Shown one piece after another: positions 6,749 to 9,805 of a stretch of 9,805 nt of DNA. The translations under genes were made by a program, and so were the position numbers. The notes under the pieces are model-generated. The model did no database searches and had not been told where the DNA came from. It was given only the letters and a program-made list of their open reading frames with translations. Origin of the DNA: Thermoanaerobaculia bacterium (GTDB taxonomy: Bacteria; Acidobacteriota; Thermoanaerobaculia; Multivoradales; JAHEKO01); assembly GCA_029287645.1 (NCBI GenBank), contig JARFQS010000076.1, forward strand, positions 1 through 9,805, read 5' to 3'. Every line of letters starts with the position of its first letter. The first letter of the stretch is position 1.

Positions 6749-8179
6749 TCACTCCACGTAGCCCAGTTCCCGCAGCGCCTCGATGGTCTCGGCCTCTCTT
6801 CTTCCCAGTTCCGTGGGTAGCGGAGTCGGGCGGTTTGCCTGCCATCTCCGCAGCTCCTCCAACAGGAGCCGAACGCTGGCAGGCTCCTGCTCGAGCAGAT
6901 TCTCCGATTCCGCCGGATCCTTGGCCAGATCGTGCAGCTCCACCGGTTCGCCACCCGCCAGGATGAGCTTCTTGGTGCCGACCTGAATCGACTGGAGACG
7001 CTGCATCAGCGGAGAGAAGTCGAAGTCGGCCATCTCTCTCGCGAAGATCCGCTCCTGGTCCAGCGGCAATCTGTACTCCGCTACCAGCGCGCGGTCGGCG
7101 TCGATCTCCGGTCCGAGCAGACTTTCGCCCTCGTGCGGTGGCCAGCGCTCGCGAGGCAGGTCGGTGGCCTCGAGCACCGTCGGGAAGACATCGACCAGCT
7201 GTACCGGATCGTGGCGCCGAGTACCGGCTGGTACGCTGCCGGGCAGTCGCAGCAGGATCGGCACTCGCAGCAGAGTCTCGTGAAGGCTGAACTGGTGCTC
7301 CATGAGTCCGTGATCTCCGATGTTCTCGCCGTGGTCTCCCAGCACGACCACGAGCGTCTCATCGAGCAGATTTTGGCTTCGCAGAGTCTCGAGGACCTTG
7401 CCCAGGCGAGCGTCGGCAGAAGCGACTTCCGCCCTGTAGAGCCGCCGAAGCACTGCCAGCTCCGCTTCGGACAGCTGGACTTTGCCAGCGATCACCCGGC
7501 GGGCATCGGCGCCTTCGAACGACCGCAGCCTGTCGCTCTCTGCGCTAGATACGCCTTCACCGAGAAGCAGTTTTTCGAACTGTGGCGGCGGCCTGTAGGG
7601 CAGGTGTGGATCCATGAAGTTGAGGAACAGGAAGAAGGGTCGCTCCTGGGAGCGACCGGTCAGCCATTCCTGCACCATGCGGTCCGTGGCTTGCCGGCGC
7701 AGGTTGCCCGGATCGTGCCTCGGCCAGCTGTTCTTGAAGACCGCGAAGCCCTGATGAAACTGCTTGCCCCGGGTGATGTGAGGGTTCTCGCTGAAGGCTG
7801 CCGTGTCGTGAGTGTCGGAGAGGAGCTCGGCGAGCGTTTGGGCCTCGTGAGAGAGTGCTCTCCCTTCGTTGTGGGCGTTGTGCCGAGAAGGGAAGAGGCC
7901 GGTGAAGATCGATGCATGTGCCGGCACGGTCCAGGACGCCGTCGATCTGCCTTGCATGAAGAGTGTCCCTTCGCGGGCCAGAGCGGCGATGACAGGAGTG
8001 TGCGATCCCGGGGCGGGGTCGACGGCGTCGGCCCGCAGGGTGTCGAGGACCACCAAGAGGACGTTGGGCGGAGTCTCTGGCGGGCGAGCCGGGCGATCGC
8101 AGGCCGAGATCATTGTGCCAAGAGCCAGCAGCAGGCCCCCAGCTGGTGCGAGGGGCTTCACGGATCCTGCTTCTTTCAT
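6749..8179 (-). CDS. Sulfatase-fold (alkaline phosphatase superfamily) lipoprotein with Thr at the nucleophile position
   Basis: A 476-residue predicted lipoprotein: hydrophobic segment about 12-26 ending in lipobox ISAC, with Cys27 as acylation site and Asp28 after it. The sulfatase core begins at VLLVVLDTLRAD, with metal-ligand Asp46. STASWTVPAHAS (79-90) replaces the usual C-x-P-S-R: Thr84 is at the nucleophile position and His88 at the Arg position. Other family signatures are DPH (190-192), GDHGE (281-285), EH (294-295) and LHETLLRVP (299-307). The metal site looks intact. The protein is probably a metal-dependent hydrolase or transferase on a phosphate or sulfate ester outside the cytoplasm, not a formylglycine sulfatase. 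The ATG at 8179 overlaps the TGA of the upstream glycosyltransferase as ATGA, and AAGGG lies just upstream. An ATG at 8212 is possible but would deepen the overlap. Confidence 0.88.
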   Translation of the reverse strand: MKEAGSVKPLAPAGGLLLALGTMISACDRPARPPETPPNVLLVVLDTLRADAVDPAPGSHTPVIAALAREGTLFMQGRSTASWTVPAHASIFTGLFPSRHNAHNEGRALSHEAQTLAELLSDTHDTAAFSENPHITRGKQFHQGFAVFKNSWPRHDPGNLRRQATDRMVQEWLTGRSQERPFFLFLNFMDPHLPYRPPPQFEKLLLGEGVSSAESDRLRSFEGADARRVIAGKVQLSEAELAVLRRLYRAEVASADARLGKVLETLRSQNLLDETLVVVLGDHGENIGDHGLMEHQFSLHETLLRVPILLRLPGSVPAGTRRHDPVQLVDVFPTVLEATDLPRERWPPHEGESLLGPEIDADRALVAEYRLPLDQERIFAREMADFDFSPLMQRLQSIQVGTKKLILAGGEPVELHDLAKDPAESENLLEQEPASVRLLLEELRRWQANRPTPLPTELGRREAETIEALRELGYVE

Positions 8180-9747
8180 TGCCCTTCGACGGCTTTGTTG
8201 ACCCACCACCAACCGTTTCTGGTGGCGAGCGTTCGTCGATAGCGCGTCCGGATGAAGCTCAGCAGCTGAGGAGCCCTGTCCTTCAGGACCCTACGGTTGT
8301 AACGTGAGAGGAAGAGGTAGGTGGGATTTGCGGCCATCAGCTCCTCCGGCACCGTCTGCCACTTGCTTTCAGGAAGCAATGCCCAGGCGTGTCCACGGAC
8401 TGCGATGGCCTGGCGCCTGCCCGACATCCAGAGATAGCGCTGGTCGCCGAAGACATAGATGGGACCGGGGGAGCTCCCGGGATCTCTCAGAAACTGCGAT
8501 TTGCTCCACACCCGACGCGAGTCACGATCGGTCCGCACCGCCAGTGGCGCCTCGAAGTCCATTCGAGCCGCCGATTGCAGTGTCTGAAATTTGGCAAGAC
8601 CCCGTTGGCAGAGAAGTACTGTGGGGAAGCCGAGCAGAAGGACCCCGAGGACCGAGGCCAGCAGCATCTTCCGCGACTCGGAACCAGAGACCGTCAGAAT
8701 CCAGTCCAGTCCGAAGGCAGCCAGGAGGCCCAGCGGCGCGAAGAGGAGGACCTGGTGATACTCCCACCAGGAGATCCTCTGCAGGACGATGAGCAGGGTC
8801 CCGAAACCGAGATAGAACAGAGCCCCGAGGGCGAGGAAGGGCTGTCGGGTACGGCGGAGGTGCAGCAGCCCGAGTAGGACAAGGGGTAGGAACGGCCAGT
8901 GGACATGCAGGGTCCAGAGGAACGAGTCCGTCAACCTGGAATACGGGGCTGCTGGAATCTCATGGAGAGCCGACCTGGGGTACAGAAAGGTCACCGAGAA
9001 GAACTCCCGGAATGCGCCGCCCATGGTGAGATGAAGGACGATGGGAGCCCAGACAACGAGAAAGCCGGCCAGGGCCGTGATTGCCATTCGCCATGTGGTC
9101 TTCCACTCGAGTGATTCATCGCGCCACAGCCTGACCAGGACGAATGCCACGAAGATCAATGGCATCAGGACATAGGGCAGCTTGAGGAGTGCGATCACGC
9201 TTGCCGAGGCACCGAACAAAAAGCTCCAGAGGAAGGAGCCGACCCGCTGCGACAACTTGAAGGAGGAGAGTAATGCGAGCGCCATGGGCAGGCTCATCAG
9301 AGCCTCGACCTGGGTCATGTGCTCGGAGGTTGCGAATGCGTAGTAGGTTCCTACGGATGCAAGTGGCACCAAGGCCACCGCGACGGGATGACGCACGCAG
9401 AGCATTGCTATCCACGCCAACACCATGCCAGCTGCCAGCTGCCACAACAGCTCGGCCGTGTGGATTCCCGGCTCGTCGAGCCCGAAGAAGACACCTGCCA
9501 GCGCGAAGAGGTAGAAAATTCCCGGGGGTTTGATATCCCAATAGTCGACGTACAGGGTCTCGCCGCTGGCGATCGTCCTTCCACCATAAGCAAAGATCGA
9601 CTGATCGACGAGGAAGGGGGTCCAGAGCGAAAGGATGCCCAGGGTCGCGGTCAGCAACAGGGACAGGCCCAGAAGGACTGCCGCGCCGACTCCGACCGGC
9701 GCAACCCTCGACTCCTCCTGCCGATGTAGAGCCTCGCTTGTTCTCAT
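8176..9747 (-). CDS. Polytopic GT-C glycosyltransferase (GT39/ArnT-like, PMT_2 type)
   Basis: A 523-residue membrane protein with about twelve hydrophobic segments and a soluble C-terminal domain of roughly 120 residues. After the first membrane helix, the first outer loop reads LVDQSIFAYGGRTIASG and then VDYWDIKPPG. This is the pattern of polyprenyl-phosphate-dependent GT-C enzymes, with the loop Asp of DQ (residue 48) as the candidate catalytic acid/base and D-x-KPPG (Asp71, Lys73) as the second family motif. Such enzymes move a sugar from a lipid-linked donor to a lipid, glycan or protein on the outer face of the membrane; the acceptor is unknown here. The ATG at 9747 is chosen, with a GTG at 9768 (7 codons longer) as the alternative; neither has a strong ribosome-binding site. 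The stop overlaps the start of the sulfatase-fold lipoprotein as ATGA, which suggests translational coupling and a shared envelope pathway. Confidence 0.87.
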   Translation of the reverse strand: MRTSEALHRQEESRVAPVGVGAAVLLGLSLLLTATLGILSLWTPFLVDQSIFAYGGRTIASGETLYVDYWDIKPPGIFYLFALAGVFFGLDEPGIHTAELLWQLAAGMVLAWIAMLCVRHPVAVALVPLASVGTYYAFATSEHMTQVEALMSLPMALALLSSFKLSQRVGSFLWSFLFGASASVIALLKLPYVLMPLIFVAFVLVRLWRDESLEWKTTWRMAITALAGFLVVWAPIVLHLTMGGAFREFFSVTFLYPRSALHEIPAAPYSRLTDSFLWTLHVHWPFLPLVLLGLLHLRRTRQPFLALGALFYLGFGTLLIVLQRISWWEYHQVLLFAPLGLLAAFGLDWILTVSGSESRKMLLASVLGVLLLGFPTVLLCQRGLAKFQTLQSAARMDFEAPLAVRTDRDSRRVWSKSQFLRDPGSSPGPIYVFGDQRYLWMSGRRQAIAVRGHAWALLPESKWQTVPEELMAANPTYLFLSRYNRRVLKDRAPQLLSFIRTRYRRTLATRNGWWWVNKAVEGQ

Positions 9748-9805
9748 TTCCGGTGCTTCGAACCCCACTGAGCTGGCTGCGGTAATGTTACTTCAGGTGC
9801 TGGAT
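9744..9805 (-). CDS. Possible C-terminal end of an upstream gene (5' truncated by window edge)
   Basis: One minus-strand frame is open from the window edge for 19 codons and ends in TGA at 9746-9744. That stop would overlap the glycosyltransferase ATG as ATGA, as at the next gene junction. The end reads GSKHRK and is basic. A second frame ends earlier, at TAA 9790-9788, and is equally possible as the end of an upstream gene. Nothing identifies the product. Confidence 0.22.
   Translation of the reverse strand, partial: PAPEVTLPQPAQWGSKHRK

Noticed and set aside
6932..8242. A 436-codon plus-strand open frame opposite the sulfatase-fold gene
   Set aside because: The minus strand here encodes a protein with clear superfamily motifs. 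The plus-strand translation shows no recognisable domain and is explained by high GC content.

Overview
This GC-rich window holds seven well-supported protein genes (the first cut by the left edge), a possible eighth cut by the right edge, and several short structured non-coding segments. I see no tRNA, rRNA, CRISPR array, integrase or transposase gene. The gene types suggest a large-genome environmental bacterium, most likely Acidobacteriota or a nearby group. The pointers are a Ser/Thr kinase fused to TolB-like and TPR modules, a reaction-centre-type dihaem cytochrome c carrying a TPR, a Haem_bd protein, and a sulfatase-fold lipoprotein next to a GT-C glycosyltransferase. This assignment is inference; no phylogenetic marker gene is present.

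Layout, left to right. (1) 1-3225 (+): C-terminal part of a Hanks-type kinase followed by two successive TolB-like/TPR modules. (2) 3222-4506 (-): a two-gene exported c-type cytochrome unit. The haem-binding-domain gene comes first and the dihaem reaction-centre-type cytochrome second. The two stop codons at the convergent junction share one CTAG. Between the two cytochrome genes, a 13-bp stem covers the ribosome-binding site of the second gene and includes the stop codon of the first. (3) 4507-4606: a 100-bp divergent intergenic region. (4) 4607-6570 (+): a zinc-independent MDR oxidoreductase followed by a ketopantoate-reductase-like NAD(P) enzyme, probably co-transcribed. (5) 6571-6748: a convergent intergenic region with an 8-bp inverted repeat and two near-identical 14-bp direct repeats. 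(6) 6749-9747 (-): a polytopic GT-C glycosyltransferase overlapping a sulfatase-fold lipoprotein by ATGA. An upstream gene may continue past the right edge with another ATGA overlap.

The kinase protein is probably a cytoplasmic signalling scaffold. The cytochrome pair probably moves electrons outside the cytoplasmic membrane. The MDR and reductase pair probably acts on a small carbonyl or enone substrate. The glycosyltransferase and lipoprotein pair probably builds and edits an envelope glycan or lipid. I find no coherent new defence or mobile system. The most unusual items are the two-module kinase fusion, the RBS-occluding intercistronic hairpin, the hydrolase with Thr in place of the formylglycine Cys, and the structured repeat at 6601-6688.
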